NCBI RefSeq assembly: GCF_018130505.1
Contig: NZ_JAFCKH010000007.1
Span: forward strand, 62,001 to 126,000
Source of the DNA: Bradyrhizobium tropiciagri
GTDB lineage: Bacteria; Pseudomonadota; Alphaproteobacteria; Rhizobiales; Xanthobacteraceae
Direction: 5' to 3'
DNA: 64,000 nt
Positions 15,644 to 24,382 of this stretch are shown piece by piece. The notes beneath the pieces are model-generated. The model saw nothing but the letters and a program-made list of their open reading frames with translations. It ran no database searches and was not told where the DNA came from. The translations under genes were made by a program, and so were the position numbers. Numbering within the stretch: position 1 is the first letter of the stretch; every line of letters begins with the position of its first letter.

Positions 15644-17203
15644 ATGAAATTGGTGAAGAGCCTTATCCTGGGCTCGGCGGCTGCTCTCATGGCGGTCGGC
15701 GGAGCACAGGCGGCTGATCTTCCCGTCAAGGCCAAGGCGGTCGAGTACGTGAAGGTTTGCTCCCTGTATGGTCCCGGCTTCTACTACATGCCGGGCACCG
15801 ACACCTGTATCAAGCTGGGCGGCTATCTGCGCGTCGACGTCGTCGCGAACGCGAACAGCGTCGCGGGTCCGAACTACAACGGCGCCGGCGGTGCCAACAA
15901 CCGTTTCACGAACGGCTACACTTGGCGTTCGCGTGAAGACCTGAACATCGATACGCGCACCGCGACCGAGTACGGCGTGGTCCGCACCTACTTCGATGCG
16001 GTGTTCACCTGGACCACCGACAACTACGCCGTGAACGGCGCTGCTCCCGGCGCGACCATCTACTCGGCGCTCGGCGGCGGCGGCACGGTTGCCCCGGCTT
16101 CGGCTCCGAACAACGCGGGCGCCGGCAACGGTTCCTACGGCACGGTCGGCGTCTACTTCGCCTTCATCCAGTTCGCCGGTTTCACCATCGGTAAGGCGGT
16201 CTCGCAGTTCTCGGCTCCGTGGACCAACTATCCGGGCAACAACTTCGACGGTCTCGTCGGCGGCGGCGGCACGGTCACTGGTGTCAACCAGTTCACCTAC
16301 ACCGCGCAGTTCGGCAACGGCGTGTCGCTCTCTCTGTCGGCTCAGGATCAGGCTGCCTACTACCAGGCTGGCGTGAACAACCTCAGCGCCGGTGGTGCTT
16401 ACGGCGCCAGCGACTATGCCGGCACGATCTCGCCGGACTTCGTCGCAGCCCTCAAGGTCGAGCAGGCCTGGGGTCTGTTCCAGGCGTCGTTCGCCGCGCA
16501 TGACAACCACGCTGCCTACTACGGCGCCACCGAGTTGACCGGTCATCCGGACGACAAGTGGGGCTGGGCTGGTCAGCTGGCTCTGTCGATCAAGAACATC
16601 CCGACCGGACCTGGCGACACGATCAACGTCCAGGGCGTCTACACGGATGGTGCGACCCGCTACAACATCCAGGACCTGGCCAACCAGGCTGGCGCGATCG
16701 CGATCTACAGCGGTTCGAGCCTGCCGGGCGCCTATGGCAGCATCGGCTTCGGCACTGCGCCTGACACCGTGTTCGCGGCTGGCACTCAGCAGCAGACGGT
16801 CAAGACCTGGGGTATGCGCGGTGCGTACACCCATAACTGGGATCCTTACTGGAACACCAGCATCTACGGTGCCTACGCCGCGATCATGTACAATGACACG
16901 GCCAAGACCCTCATCTGCGGCGTCGGTGGCGTCGGTGGTACGTTCCGCACTGCCTTTGCTGGCGGCGCTGGCGTGACCTCCTGCAACCCCGACTACAACA
17001 TCGGCCAGATCGGTTTGATCACCCGCTGGACTCCGGTCAAGAACCTCACCTTCTCGGCCGACGTGACCTACACCATGCTCGATCAGAAGTATGCTGGCAC
17101 GATCACGACCTCCGCTGGCGCAATCGGCAAGCCGAGCGCGACCTACCAGCTGAAGGATCAGGACACCGTCATGCTGCTGCTGCGCGCGCAGCGTAACTGG
17201 TAA
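15644..17203 (+). CDS. Porin (Bradyrhizobium-type, Porin_2 family)
   Basis: The 519-residue outer-membrane beta-barrel has a cleavable signal peptide (MKLVKSLILGSAAALMAVGG, then AQAADLP). The mature N-terminus has the rhizobial porin motif VKVCSLYGPGFYYMPGTDTCIKLGGYLRVDV (quoted in parts: two Cys flank the YGPGFYYMPGTDT block), followed by Gly/Tyr/Asn-rich strands. It ends in RAQRNW, a terminal aromatic as expected for BAM-dependent barrels. The GGAGG ribosome site sits at a good distance. Codon use (frequent GGT, GCT, TCG) looks like that of a highly expressed gene. A classic terminator follows at 17234. It probably serves general diffusion of small hydrophilic solutes. There are usually many paralogues in the genus. 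Confidence 0.93.
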   Translation: MKLVKSLILGSAAALMAVGGAQAADLPVKAKAVEYVKVCSLYGPGFYYMPGTDTCIKLGGYLRVDVVANANSVAGPNYNGAGGANNRFTNGYTWRSREDLNIDTRTATEYGVVRTYFDAVFTWTTDNYAVNGAAPGATIYSALGGGGTVAPASAPNNAGAGNGSYGTVGVYFAFIQFAGFTIGKAVSQFSAPWTNYPGNNFDGLVGGGGTVTGVNQFTYTAQFGNGVSLSLSAQDQAAYYQAGVNNLSAGGAYGASDYAGTISPDFVAALKVEQAWGLFQASFAAHDNHAAYYGATELTGHPDDKWGWAGQLALSIKNIPTGPGDTINVQGVYTDGATRYNIQDLANQAGAIAIYSGSSLPGAYGSIGFGTAPDTVFAAGTQQQTVKTWGMRGAYTHNWDPYWNTSIYGAYAAIMYNDTAKTLICGVGGVGGTFRTAFAGGAGVTSCNPDYNIGQIGLITRWTPVKNLTFSADVTYTMLDQKYAGTITTSAGAIGKPSATYQLKDQDTVMLLLRAQRNW

Positions 17204-17233
17204 TACCGGTTGATCTGATCACGATAAACAGAA

Positions 17234-17260
17234 CCCCGGCAGGCAACTGCCGGGGTTTTT
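17234..17260 (+). terminator. Rho-independent terminator of the porin gene
   Basis: CCCCGGCAG pairs with CTGCCGGGG over a GCAA tetraloop, followed by TTTTT, 31 bases after the porin stop codon. Confidence 0.92.
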
Positions 17261-17352
17261 CTCTGGCGATGCAAGCAGCGAATGCGCATGCGACAACTTC
17301 GCCTCCCGACGATCACGAAGACGTGCCATGCGATTCATTTGTGGCAAACTTA

Positions 17353-17381
17353 TTTACTTAGCTGACCTACTAAACTATATA
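17353..17381 (+). promoter_or_regulatory. Sigma-70-like promoter of a candidate small RNA
   Basis: TTTACT (17353-17358) and TATATA (17376-17381) are separated by exactly 17 bases in an otherwise AT-rich patch. No open frame follows; a hairpin pair and terminator do. The predicted start of transcription is near 17388. Confidence 0.45.
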
Positions 17382-17387
17382 AGTTCC

Positions 17388-17464
17388 GGCCAACAATTGA
17401 ACGATGGCTCTTAGCTTCACGCTAAGCCTCCCAAACCTCCGGCAATGCCCTGCCGGAGGTTTTT
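17388..17464 (+). ncRNA. Candidate stand-alone small RNA downstream of the porin
   Basis: This is a predicted transcript of about 77 bases between the porin terminator and the next gene. It starts behind a promoter-like element, carries a first stem-loop (GGCTCTTAGC / GCTAAGCC, 17406-17428, with a two-base bulge) and a single-stranded linker. It ends in a textbook terminator (ACCTCCGGCA / TGCCGGAGGT plus TTTTT, 17435-17464). The porin's own terminator lies upstream, so this second terminator has no protein gene to serve. No coding frame is visible. Function is unknown. Small RNAs near porin genes often regulate outer-membrane protein mRNAs, but that is speculation here. Confidence 0.45.
17435..17464 (+). 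terminator. Second rho-independent terminator (candidate sRNA 3' end)
   Basis: There is a perfect 10-bp stem ACCTCCGGCA/TGCCGGAGGT with a six-base loop, followed by five T. No protein gene ends here. Confidence 0.85.
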
Positions 17465-17517
17465 GATTCCAGCCTCATCGCACTTGCCCGCTGCGGCCGC
17501 CGCGCATATGCGTCCGG

Positions 17518-17901
17518 ATGCGAGCCACGTTCAGCCGATCATCGGCGCGTCAGCGAAATGAGTCGCAGCAGTTGGCCGATTCGATGCCGTCAAGATTTGA
17601 CGGAATCGATTCGCGATGCATTCTCGCTGACATGCGACGGTTCAAGGACAGCCGCCTGGCTCGCATGAGCAGCGGCCATTACTGCATGATACGCGATCTC
17701 GGGCCGGTGAAGGGTGGCAAGGGATTGCGGCACCATGAGGTGGTCCTCGACCTCTCGTGGCGCGGACTGCTCCGGCTGCTGATCCCCTCGCTCGGCCGTC
17801 CGGCGGTGGAGCCTCACGGCCAAGCCCCGACCTTGGCCATGCCCGGATCAGGCACCAGTTCCGCCGTCGCGGCCGCTGGACGCAGCAACGACAATCAGTA
17901 G
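17518..17901 (+). CDS. Hypothetical protein, uncertain
   Basis: This open frame of 127 codons has no recognised domain. It contains SGHYCMIRDLGPVKGG and HHEVVLDLSWRGLLRLLIPSLG, and ends in AAAGRSNDNQ, a type of C-terminus seen in many small rhizobial proteins. That ending is the main reason to keep it. There is no good ribosome site at any of the candidate starts (17518, 17584, 17632), and an antisense frame overlaps it. It lies between the candidate sRNA and the DapA-family gene. The call could easily be spurious. Confidence 0.35.
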   Translation: MRATFSRSSARQRNESQQLADSMPSRFDGIDSRCILADMRRFKDSRLARMSSGHYCMIRDLGPVKGGKGLRHHEVVLDLSWRGLLRLLIPSLGRPAVEPHGQAPTLAMPGSGTSSAVAAAGRSNDNQ

Positions 17902-17979
17902 GCTTGGCCGGCCGGATCGATACCGCCGCCGCGAAGAGCGGGGATCGGATCCGCGGGATGAAACAGCGAGGGCCTGCCG

Positions 17980-18888
17980 ATGAAGCCGCATCCGACCGGC
18001 GTGATACCGCCGATGACCACGCCGTTCCGCAAAGACGGCGAGATCGATTTCAAGCTGGTGGCGCCGCAGGTCGACTGGCTGCTCGGCGCGGGCTGTCACG
18101 GCATGGCGGCCGGCGGCTCGACCGGCGAGGGCCACGCGCTCGATCATGAGGAATACCGCGACCTGATCGCAGCGACGGTGGAGGCGGCGCGGGGCCGCGC
18201 GCCGGTGATCGCCGGCATTATCGTCGACTCCACGCGCGACGCGGTCAGGCGCGGCAGGCTGGTGCGCGACATGGACGTCGCGGCGCTGCAGGTGACGCCG
18301 GTGCACTATCTGTTCAAGCCCGACGACGAGGCGATGGTCGGCCATTTCCGCCGCATCGCCGACGACACCGGCATGCCGATCATCATCTACAACGTGGTGC
18401 CGTGGTCCTATCTGTCGCCGGCGCTGCTGACGCGGATCATGACCGAGGTGCCGCTGGTGATCGGCGTCAAGCAGAGCGCGGGCGACCTGAAGCTGTTCGC
18501 CGATCTGATGATGATGGCGCCGGACAAGCTGATCTACAGCGCGGTCGATGCGCTGATGTATCCGTCCTACACTCTCGGCGCGCACGGCTCGATCGCGGCG
18601 ATCCTGACCGCCGCGCCGCATGCGTCGGTGGCGCTGTGGGACGCCGTGAAGGCCGGCGACCATTCGCGCGCGCTCGACCTGCACAAGAAGCTGCTGACGC
18701 TGTGGAATGCCGTCATCGCCGACAATCTGCCGGCCTGCACGCGCTACGCGCAGATGTCGCAGGGCATGCCGCAAACCTGTCCACGCGCGCCGATGCCGGA
18801 AGCATCCGTTGCGCAACAGGCCGCGATTGCGAAGGCGCTGGAAGGGCTGGGGGCTGTCACCGGCAAGCGGGTCGAGGCGGCCGAATAG
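17980..18888 (+). CDS. Dihydrodipicolinate synthase (DapA) family aldolase
   Basis: This 302-residue class I aldolase of the DapA/NanA superfamily has the pyruvate-binding GGSTGEGHALDHEEY motif at residues 46-60, Tyr137 (IIIYNVVP) and the Schiff-base Lys164 (VIGVKQSAGDL). These residues support pyruvate- or keto-acid-type lyase or dehydratase chemistry. The window shows no lysine-pathway neighbours, and the SDR gene downstream suggests a catabolic role, so it is probably not the housekeeping dapA. The ATG at 17980 has GAGGG upstream. The exact substrate cannot be deduced. Confidence 0.88.
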   Translation: MKPHPTGVIPPMTTPFRKDGEIDFKLVAPQVDWLLGAGCHGMAAGGSTGEGHALDHEEYRDLIAATVEAARGRAPVIAGIIVDSTRDAVRRGRLVRDMDVAALQVTPVHYLFKPDDEAMVGHFRRIADDTGMPIIIYNVVPWSYLSPALLTRIMTEVPLVIGVKQSAGDLKLFADLMMMAPDKLIYSAVDALMYPSYTLGAHGSIAAILTAAPHASVALWDAVKAGDHSRALDLHKKLLTLWNAVIADNLPACTRYAQMSQGMPQTCPRAPMPEASVAQQAAIAKALEGLGAVTGKRVEAAE

Positions 18889-18998
18889 GCCCGACGCTTA
18901 AACTTTGGCTCTTATTTTCGGAGTGGCGGCCGCCTGAACTCGTGCGGGCGCGAGGTCGTCGCGCGCGACAGCCGTTGCAATGAAGGCCGGCGGTCGGC

Positions 18999-19127
18999 TC
19001 AGATTCCGAGAAGCCAGACGCCGAGGACGACGCCGAGAACCGCCAGTCCGCTGATGGTCCAGCCGGCGGCGTAGGCCGCGCCCGAGGCCTCGGGTTGATC
19101 GACCATCGAGTCATGCCAGTGGGTCAT
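18999..19127 (-). CDS. Small single-pass membrane protein
   Basis: The 42-residue protein has a hydrophilic N-terminus (THWHDSMVDQPEASG) and one C-terminal membrane helix (GWTISGLAVLGVVLGVWLLGI). A perfect AGGAGG ribosome site precedes the ATG at 19127, which makes translation likely despite the size. I do not recognise the family. It is located 57 bp downstream of another small minus-strand gene, and the two may be co-transcribed. Confidence 0.55.
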   Translation of the reverse strand: MTHWHDSMVDQPEASGAAYAAGWTISGLAVLGVVLGVWLLGI

Positions 19128-19184
19128 GCCAACCTCCTGGAAAACCGCTCCCTGTCGAGTAGGTCTCGCTCGCACGGGCAAGGT

Positions 19185-19385
19185 TCAACCCCGGCTTACG
19201 ATTTTGGTTCCGGGGCGGCTGCCGGCTCCGAAATCGCTGGCTACCGGCTCGGCCGCCCCCTGGCCGCGAGCGGCACGTCCGCGGTTGTGCAGGATCAGGG
19301 CTTCCTCGTTGGCTGCGGCCGAGTTCAAGATGCCGGCCGCGATCGCCATCAACATCGCCGCGACCGCCTTGTTCAGAGCCACCAT
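19185..19385 (-). CDS. Small secreted hypothetical protein
   Basis: The 66-residue protein starts with a signal-peptide-like segment (VALNKAVAAMLMAIAAGILNS, then AAANEE), followed by a basic, Gly-rich tail. GGAG lies nine bases before the ATG at 19385. No family is recognised. It sits just upstream of the 42-residue membrane protein on the same strand. Confidence is limited because the mature part has little character. Confidence 0.45.
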   Translation of the reverse strand: MVALNKAVAAMLMAIAAGILNSAAANEEALILHNRGRAARGQGAAEPVASDFGAGSRPGTKIVSRG

Positions 19386-19587
19386 GATCAACGTCTCCGA
19401 TTGCCCATGCCGGTTTGTTCGCGGCGCGGAATGAGTTCGTTACGCCAGGCTTAGCTCACCTGCGCGTGAGCTTTGGGCGCCGTTGCCGGCCGTCGATTGT
19501 GATGTAGAGTGCACCGCGAAACGGTGGGGACCGCGATCCGCGCGCCGACCGATACGAAGAAAAAAGCAGGGACGAAACGGATCTCAC

Positions 19588-20556
19588 ATGAAGGATTTTG
19601 CCGGAAAGATTGCCGTGATCACGGGCGGCGGCACGGGCATGGGGCGCGAGCTCGCGCGTCAGCTGGTCGCCGAAGGCTGCAACGTCGCGATGTGCGACGT
19701 CTCGGCCGAGGCGATGGCCGAGACCAAGCGGCTGTGCGAAGTCGAGAAGCTCCCGCAGGGCCTGCGCATCACCACCCACATCGCCGACGTCTCGATCGAG
19801 GATCACTACAAGCGCTTTCGCGATGAGCTGATCGAGCAGCAGGCGACCGACAGAATCCACCTGCTGTTCAACAATGCCGGCATCGGCGGCGGCGGCAGCC
19901 TGTTCACCAATACCCGCGAGCAGTGGGAGCGCACCTTCAACATCTGCTGGGGCGGTGTCTATCTCGGTGTCCGCACCTTCCTGCCGCTGCTGGTGAAGGC
20001 CGACGAGGCGCACATCGTCAACACCTCCAGCGTCAACGGCTTCTGGGCCTCGGTCGGCCTGGGCGTGTCGCACACCGCCTACAGCGCGGCGAAATTCGCG
20101 GTGAAGGGATTCACGGAGTCGCTGATCAACGACCTCCGCCTCAACGCGCCGCACGTCAAATGCTCGGTCGTGATGCCCGGCCATATCGGCACCTCGATCG
20201 TCTCGAACTCGCGCAAGGTGCAGCTCGGCACCAGCTCCGACCAGCTCTCAGCCGACGAGCTGACGCAGGCGCGCCAGCGTCTGAAGGGGCAGGGCCTCGA
20301 CGTCGCCAGGATGTCGGATGCCGACATCCAGCAGCTCGCACTCGACCGCGCCCGCATCTTCCACGACGAGGCGCCGACCTCGGCTTCCGCCGCCGCCAAG
20401 ATCATCCTCGACGGCGTCAAGGCCGAGCGCTGGCGCATCCTGGTCGGCGACGATGCGCATCTGCTCGACGAGCGCGTGCGCAAGACGCCGGAAGAAGCCT
20501 ACACGCCGGAGTTCTATCAGAGCATCGTCGCGCAGACCGGCTGGAAGGTCGGCTGA
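19588..20556 (+). CDS. SDR family NAD(P)-dependent oxidoreductase
   Basis: The 322-residue short-chain dehydrogenase/reductase has the cofactor motif TGGGTGMG at residues 12-19, the structural NNAG at 95-98, the catalytic Ser in NTSSVNG, and Tyr165/Lys169 in AYSAAKFAVKG. The start is the ATG at 19588, directly before the Rossmann fold (KDFAGKIAVITGGG). A C-terminal extension (ILVGDDAHLLDERVRKTPEEAY) resembles that of hydroxysteroid- or cyclohexanol-type SDRs, but the substrate is unknown. It is convergent with the gcrA-like gene, with no gap (stop at 20556, gcrA end at 20557). Confidence 0.9.
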   Translation: MKDFAGKIAVITGGGTGMGRELARQLVAEGCNVAMCDVSAEAMAETKRLCEVEKLPQGLRITTHIADVSIEDHYKRFRDELIEQQATDRIHLLFNNAGIGGGGSLFTNTREQWERTFNICWGGVYLGVRTFLPLLVKADEAHIVNTSSVNGFWASVGLGVSHTAYSAAKFAVKGFTESLINDLRLNAPHVKCSVVMPGHIGTSIVSNSRKVQLGTSSDQLSADELTQARQRLKGQGLDVARMSDADIQQLALDRARIFHDEAPTSASAAAKIILDGVKAERWRILVGDDAHLLDERVRKTPEEAYTPEFYQSIVAQTGWKVG

Positions 20557-21045
20557 TCAGCCGCGCGCGGCGCGCTGCCGCGACCCTACCTGATAGGCGA
20601 GGCGGTAATGTCCTGAGCAATAGGGCATGCCGCCGAGCGGGGTGTTGCCACAGAAGCAGAAGTCCTCGGCGCCCGGCGTGCTGATCGGCCAGCGGCAGCG
20701 CTGCTCGCTCAGCTCGAACAGCGAGCAATTGTTGACGGTGACGATCGACGCCTCATCGACCTGCTCATAGGCCTCCTGCAGGATCCGGAACTGCTGCTTT
20801 GCGGTCCCGACCGGTGCGGCGCGCCCGGCGGATTTCTTGCGCCGGGCCCGGCGCTCCTCGGGTGTGGTGCGCATCAGGTTCAGCCGCGACAGCTTGCCGA
20901 TCACAGCATTGCGGCTGACGCCGATATTGACGGCGATATCGCGGCAGGAGAGGCCGGCAGCAAAATAGCTTTTGAGTTGTTCGACGCGCTCGGGCGTCCA
21001 GGTGGGCTGAAGGGTGGGCTGAAGGTTGGGTTGGATGGCAATCAT
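20557..21045 (-). CDS. gcrA: GcrA family cell cycle regulator
   Basis: The 162-residue protein has the GcrA N-terminal helix-turn-helix (TWTPERVEQLKSYFAAGLSC, then RDIAVNIGVSRNAVIGKLSRLNL) and the C-terminal Cys/Trp block (CRWPI, FCFCGN, PYCSGHYRLAYQ). GcrA works with sigma-70 and CcrM methylation (GANTC) to control cell-cycle genes in Alphaproteobacteria. The N-terminal QPNLQPTLQPT is encoded by a short DNA repeat (GGGTGGGCTGAA copies near 21000-21020). I prefer the ATG at 21045, with GGAA upstream; an ATG five codons earlier is possible. A RHH-like small gene lies upstream. Confidence 0.87.
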   Translation of the reverse strand: MIAIQPNLQPTLQPTWTPERVEQLKSYFAAGLSCRDIAVNIGVSRNAVIGKLSRLNLMRTTPEERRARRKKSAGRAAPVGTAKQQFRILQEAYEQVDEASIVTVNNCSLFELSEQRCRWPISTPGAEDFCFCGNTPLGGMPYCSGHYRLAYQVGSRQRAARG

Positions 21046-21092
21046 TTGACGGTTCCACATTCTGTGTTGAACCGCCGCTTCCCGCGGCCGCC

Positions 21093-21293
21093 TCAGGGCG
21101 TGCGTCCGTTGTCGCGGATTGCAAGCAACCCGTCCTTGATGGCGAGCCGAATGCCTTCCTCGATCAGTGTCCGTGCGACGCCCGGGACGCTCGTGCCGTG
21201 GGTGCCCTGCCGCACCAGCTTCTCGAGATAACCAATGGTCGAGAGTGCCAGCGTGACCGGGACGCGGTCGGTTTCGGCCTTTTCCGTAGCCAT
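21093..21293 (-). CDS. Small ribbon-helix-helix-like conserved protein
   Basis: The 66-residue protein TEKAETDRVPVTLALSTIGY, then LEKLVRQGTHGTSVPGVART, then LIEEGIRLAIKDGLLAIRD, has the strand-helix-helix pattern of ribbon-helix-helix proteins: a short beta strand VPVTLALS, a helix ending at the GTHGTS turn, and a second helix. It would bind DNA as a dimer or regulate a partner; no toxin gene is adjacent. It lies 48 bp upstream of gcrA on the same strand. The ribosome site is weak. Confidence 0.6.
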   Translation of the reverse strand: MATEKAETDRVPVTLALSTIGYLEKLVRQGTHGTSVPGVARTLIEEGIRLAIKDGLLAIRDNGRTP

Positions 21294-21466
21294 AAAGAAA
21301 CGCTTAACCCTGAACGCTTGTACTGAAAAGTATCTATTTAGAGTCTATTTAGGAATGTAGCTGTTCGTCAAGAGCGGTTCTCGGGTACGGCAGCGGCGCG
21401 CGAACGTGCGCCGGGGCCTGGCTCCGGCGCGATATCGTCTGCAGATTATCAAATGATATGAAAGCC

Positions 21467-23293
21467 TTACGGTTGTAGTTCAACCTTGACCGGGAACTTC
21501 TTGAGAAGCCGCTCCGCGGTCTCGGCCTTGTCGGGCGAGGCCGTGACGCTGAGGTACAGCCCGCGCGAGGGGTCGGTGATCGCGTCCACGCTGACTTCGC
21601 CGGATAACCCCTCCAGCGCCAGCAGTTCGCGCGCGGCCTCGCCGGCGGCGATCTCGCGCAGCTTCGGCTTGAAGATCTTGCCGACCGGCGTCACCGGCAT
21701 GTCCGGGATTACCGACACCACGCGCGGCCGCGCCGGCGGCTCCAGGATGTTGTCCTGCACGAAGGCGGCGAGCGCCTGTGCATCGATCATGGCGCCGGGC
21801 TGCGCCGAGACGAACAACATCGGCACCTCGCCGGCATAGGCGTCGGGGCGGCCGACCGCGGCTGCCAGCGCCACGCCGGGGAATTGCAGCGCGGCGTCCT
21901 CGATCGCGCGCGGATCGATGTTGTGACCGCCGCGGATGATGACGTCCTTGGCGCGGCCCATGATGTAGACGAAGCCGTCGGCATCGATCCGGCAGATGTC
22001 GCCGGTGCGCAGCCAGCCGTCGCGGAATGCCTCCTCGGTCTGCTTCCGGTCGACATAGCCGGCGAACACCTGCGGCCCGCGAGTCAGCAACTCGCCGACG
22101 GGTGAGGGCCACGGGCCGGTGTGCAGCTTGTCGCCCTCGAGGATCGCGAGCTCGACCAGCGGATTGCGGGTGCCTACGCTTTCAGCGCGCGGCTTCACGC
22201 CGTGCACGTCATGGGTAATGGCGCCGGCGAGCTCGGTCATGCCGTAGAGCTGCTGGATACAGTCGCCGCCCCAGGTCGCAAGGTAACGCCGCTCGATCTC
22301 CGGCGGGCAGATCGAGGCCCCGGTGGCGGTGACGCGCAGGCACGAGATGTCACTGTCGGCGACCGGCACGTCGGCGAGCGCGCCGAGCGTGGTCGGCACG
22401 TTGCCGGCGATGTTGATGCGGTACTGCTCGATGATCCGCCAGAAGTTCGTGATCAGCGCCGGATCGCGCGCACCGGCGGGACCGGGGATGAAGATCGTCG
22501 TGCCGGCCGAGAGGCTGTTGGCCGTGGTGCAGAACAGGCCGCCGACATGGAATAGCGGCAGCGTGATCATCGCGCGCTCGCCGCGGTGGAAGTCGAGCGC
22601 CATGCGCGAGGAGAGGGTGGAGGCGACCATCGCACGGTTGGTGAGCCGCGCCACCTTGGGATGGCCGGTGGTGCCGCCGGTCGGCAGCATCACGGCGACC
22701 CGGTCGGCCTCGCCGCTGTCGGTCGACTTGCCGTAATCATCGCGCCAGGCCGGATCCGGCTTCAGCACCTCGCCGTCGAACGCGATGCTGCCGTCGAGCG
22801 GCGCGATCACGATGCGCTTCAGCGAGGGCACCTCGCGCTGCAGGCCCTCGACCTTTTCATACAGCCCGCCCGGCGTGCCCGGCGGCGGCGCCAGCAGCAG
22901 CTTTGCCTTGATGGCATTGAGCTGCGCGACGATGGCGTCCCGCGTGAACAGCAAATTGAGCGGCTCGGCGACGCCGCACGCGGCCGCGCCGAAGATCGCG
23001 ACCACCGTCACCGGGCTCGCCGGCAACAGGATCGCGACCGGGTCGTCCTTGCCGATGCCCTGGGCGCGGAAATAGCTCTCGGCCGCCTTGATGCAGCCCA
23101 TCAGATGATCGTTCGAGATCACGACCGGATTGGGATCGAGCGGCGCGCGCAGGTAGATCACCGCTTCGGCATCGGGCGCGCCCTGCGGGCCGCGCGCGAT
23201 CAGATCGAGGATGCGCGGGCAGGCGGCGAGCGTCGACTGCATTTCCTTGTCGCGCGAGGCCTCGTCGGCCGGCGAAAGCCTGTCCTTCAGCAT
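21467..23293 (-). CDS. AMP-binding acyl-CoA synthetase
   Basis: The 608-residue member of the ANL superfamily activates a carboxylic acid as acyl-AMP and then acyl-CoA. Seen are the P-loop-like LPTGGTTGHPKVARLT, the YGMTELAG motif, the hinge region GWLRTGDICRIDADGFVYIMGRAKDVIIRGG-type sequence, and the catalytic Lys in PVTPVGKIFKPKLRE. The long N-terminal part (residues 1-60) and the KLRE-terminal extension resemble the long-chain/unknown acyl-CoA synthetase group. The start ATG at 23293 has GAGG upstream. It lies 81 bp downstream of the acetamidase/formamidase on the same strand; the pair may form an operon for amide or acid use. Confidence 0.9.
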   Translation of the reverse strand: MLKDRLSPADEASRDKEMQSTLAACPRILDLIARGPQGAPDAEAVIYLRAPLDPNPVVISNDHLMGCIKAAESYFRAQGIGKDDPVAILLPASPVTVVAIFGAAACGVAEPLNLLFTRDAIVAQLNAIKAKLLLAPPPGTPGGLYEKVEGLQREVPSLKRIVIAPLDGSIAFDGEVLKPDPAWRDDYGKSTDSGEADRVAVMLPTGGTTGHPKVARLTNRAMVASTLSSRMALDFHRGERAMITLPLFHVGGLFCTTANSLSAGTTIFIPGPAGARDPALITNFWRIIEQYRINIAGNVPTTLGALADVPVADSDISCLRVTATGASICPPEIERRYLATWGGDCIQQLYGMTELAGAITHDVHGVKPRAESVGTRNPLVELAILEGDKLHTGPWPSPVGELLTRGPQVFAGYVDRKQTEEAFRDGWLRTGDICRIDADGFVYIMGRAKDVIIRGGHNIDPRAIEDAALQFPGVALAAAVGRPDAYAGEVPMLFVSAQPGAMIDAQALAAFVQDNILEPPARPRVVSVIPDMPVTPVGKIFKPKLREIAAGEAARELLALEGLSGEVSVDAITDPSRGLYLSVTASPDKAETAERLLKKFPVKVELQP

Positions 23294-23374
23294 GTCCGTC
23301 CCATCCTCTGTGTTCGTTGGAACGGAGTGTATCGAGCCGCACGCGCGGAACACAAGTGCGGCGATATTTCGCGG

Positions 23375-24316
23375 TCAGCCGTGCACGACCGACTTGGCAA
23401 TCATGCAGTGAATGCCCTTGGAGCCGTTGACCGTCTGCGTCACCCGCAGGTCGGCGGCAAGGCTGCACAGCGTGTAGGCGTCCTCGCGCGAGAGATTGCG
23501 CTTTTCGCCGAGCAGCACGATCATGTCGCGCAGTGCCCGCACCACGCACTGGTCGAGATCGGGATCCATCGCCATGGTCATGTAATGGTCCTGCGTCTCG
23601 GCGCGCGGATAGGCGAGTTTGAGGTCCTTGCGCAGCGTGAGGCGGAAGCGGCCGGTGAGCGCGGTCTCGATCGCGGTGACGCAGACCTCGCCGTCGCCCT
23701 GTACGCCATGGCCGTCGCCGCAGGAGAACAGCGCGCCCGGCACGAACACCGGCAGATAGAGCTTGGCGCCGGCGCCGAGCTCCTTGTTGTCGAGATTGCC
23801 GCCCATCGCGCGCGGGATCAGCGAGGAGATGCGGCCCCAGGCCGGCGGCGGCGACACGCCCATCACGCCGAAGAACGGCTTCAGCGGCAGGTCGAGGCCC
23901 CACGGCATGCGGCCGACCATGCGGTCGCGATCGAGCGGGATGTTGAGGATGCGTGTCTCGTGGAAATCGTCGGGCAGGGTGCCGGACAGCGGTTTGATCA
24001 GGTTGTAGCCCCAGTCCTGGCGCAGCTGCACGTCGAGGATGTCGACCTCGAGCACGTCGCCGGGCATAGCGCCATCGACCGCGATCGGGCCGGTGAGGAT
24101 GTGGCCGGGCACCATCCGCTCGTTCTTCGCGTGGATGTCGTCGAGCTCGGGCGGGACGTGAAACTTGCCGCGGTCGGGCACCACGTCGGGGCCGCCGCTG
24201 ACGGTCTCGATCGTGACCTCGTCGCCACTGGCGACGGTCAGGACCGGCTTCAGCCTGGCTTCAAAGAAGCCCCAATGGCAGGTTTCGGGACTGGACTTCA
24301 GGTGATGATGGGGCAT
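23375..24316 (-). CDS. Acetamidase/formamidase family protein
   Basis: The 313-residue FmdA/AmdA-family amidohydrolase hydrolyses formamide or short amides to ammonia and the acid. Characteristic segments are ETVSGGPDVVPDRGKFHVPPEL, GPIAVDGAMPGDVLEVDILDV, GGNLDNKELGAGAKLYLPVFVPGALFSCGDGH-type sequence with the DGH motif and MDPDLDQCVVRALRDMI. It has no signal and is probably cytoplasmic. It precedes the acyl-CoA synthetase. It is divergent from the YdcF-family gene (gap of 66 bp). The substrate is not deducible beyond small amides. Confidence 0.88.
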   Translation of the reverse strand: MPHHHLKSSPETCHWGFFEARLKPVLTVASGDEVTIETVSGGPDVVPDRGKFHVPPELDDIHAKNERMVPGHILTGPIAVDGAMPGDVLEVDILDVQLRQDWGYNLIKPLSGTLPDDFHETRILNIPLDRDRMVGRMPWGLDLPLKPFFGVMGVSPPPAWGRISSLIPRAMGGNLDNKELGAGAKLYLPVFVPGALFSCGDGHGVQGDGEVCVTAIETALTGRFRLTLRKDLKLAYPRAETQDHYMTMAMDPDLDQCVVRALRDMIVLLGEKRNLSREDAYTLCSLAADLRVTQTVNGSKGIHCMIAKSVVHG

Positions 24317-24382
24317 GTGGCGTCTTTTGATTGCTTGTCCGGCAGCGTATGACGCTGTAGCAGAACTTCGCAGAGGCTTCCC

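Noticed and set aside
22586..24352. A very long plus-strand open frame (588 codons) antisense to the synthetase and formamidase genes
   Set aside because: Its product is Arg/His/Asp-rich without any motif, as expected for the complement of GC-rich genes; the opposite strand has clear enzyme families.
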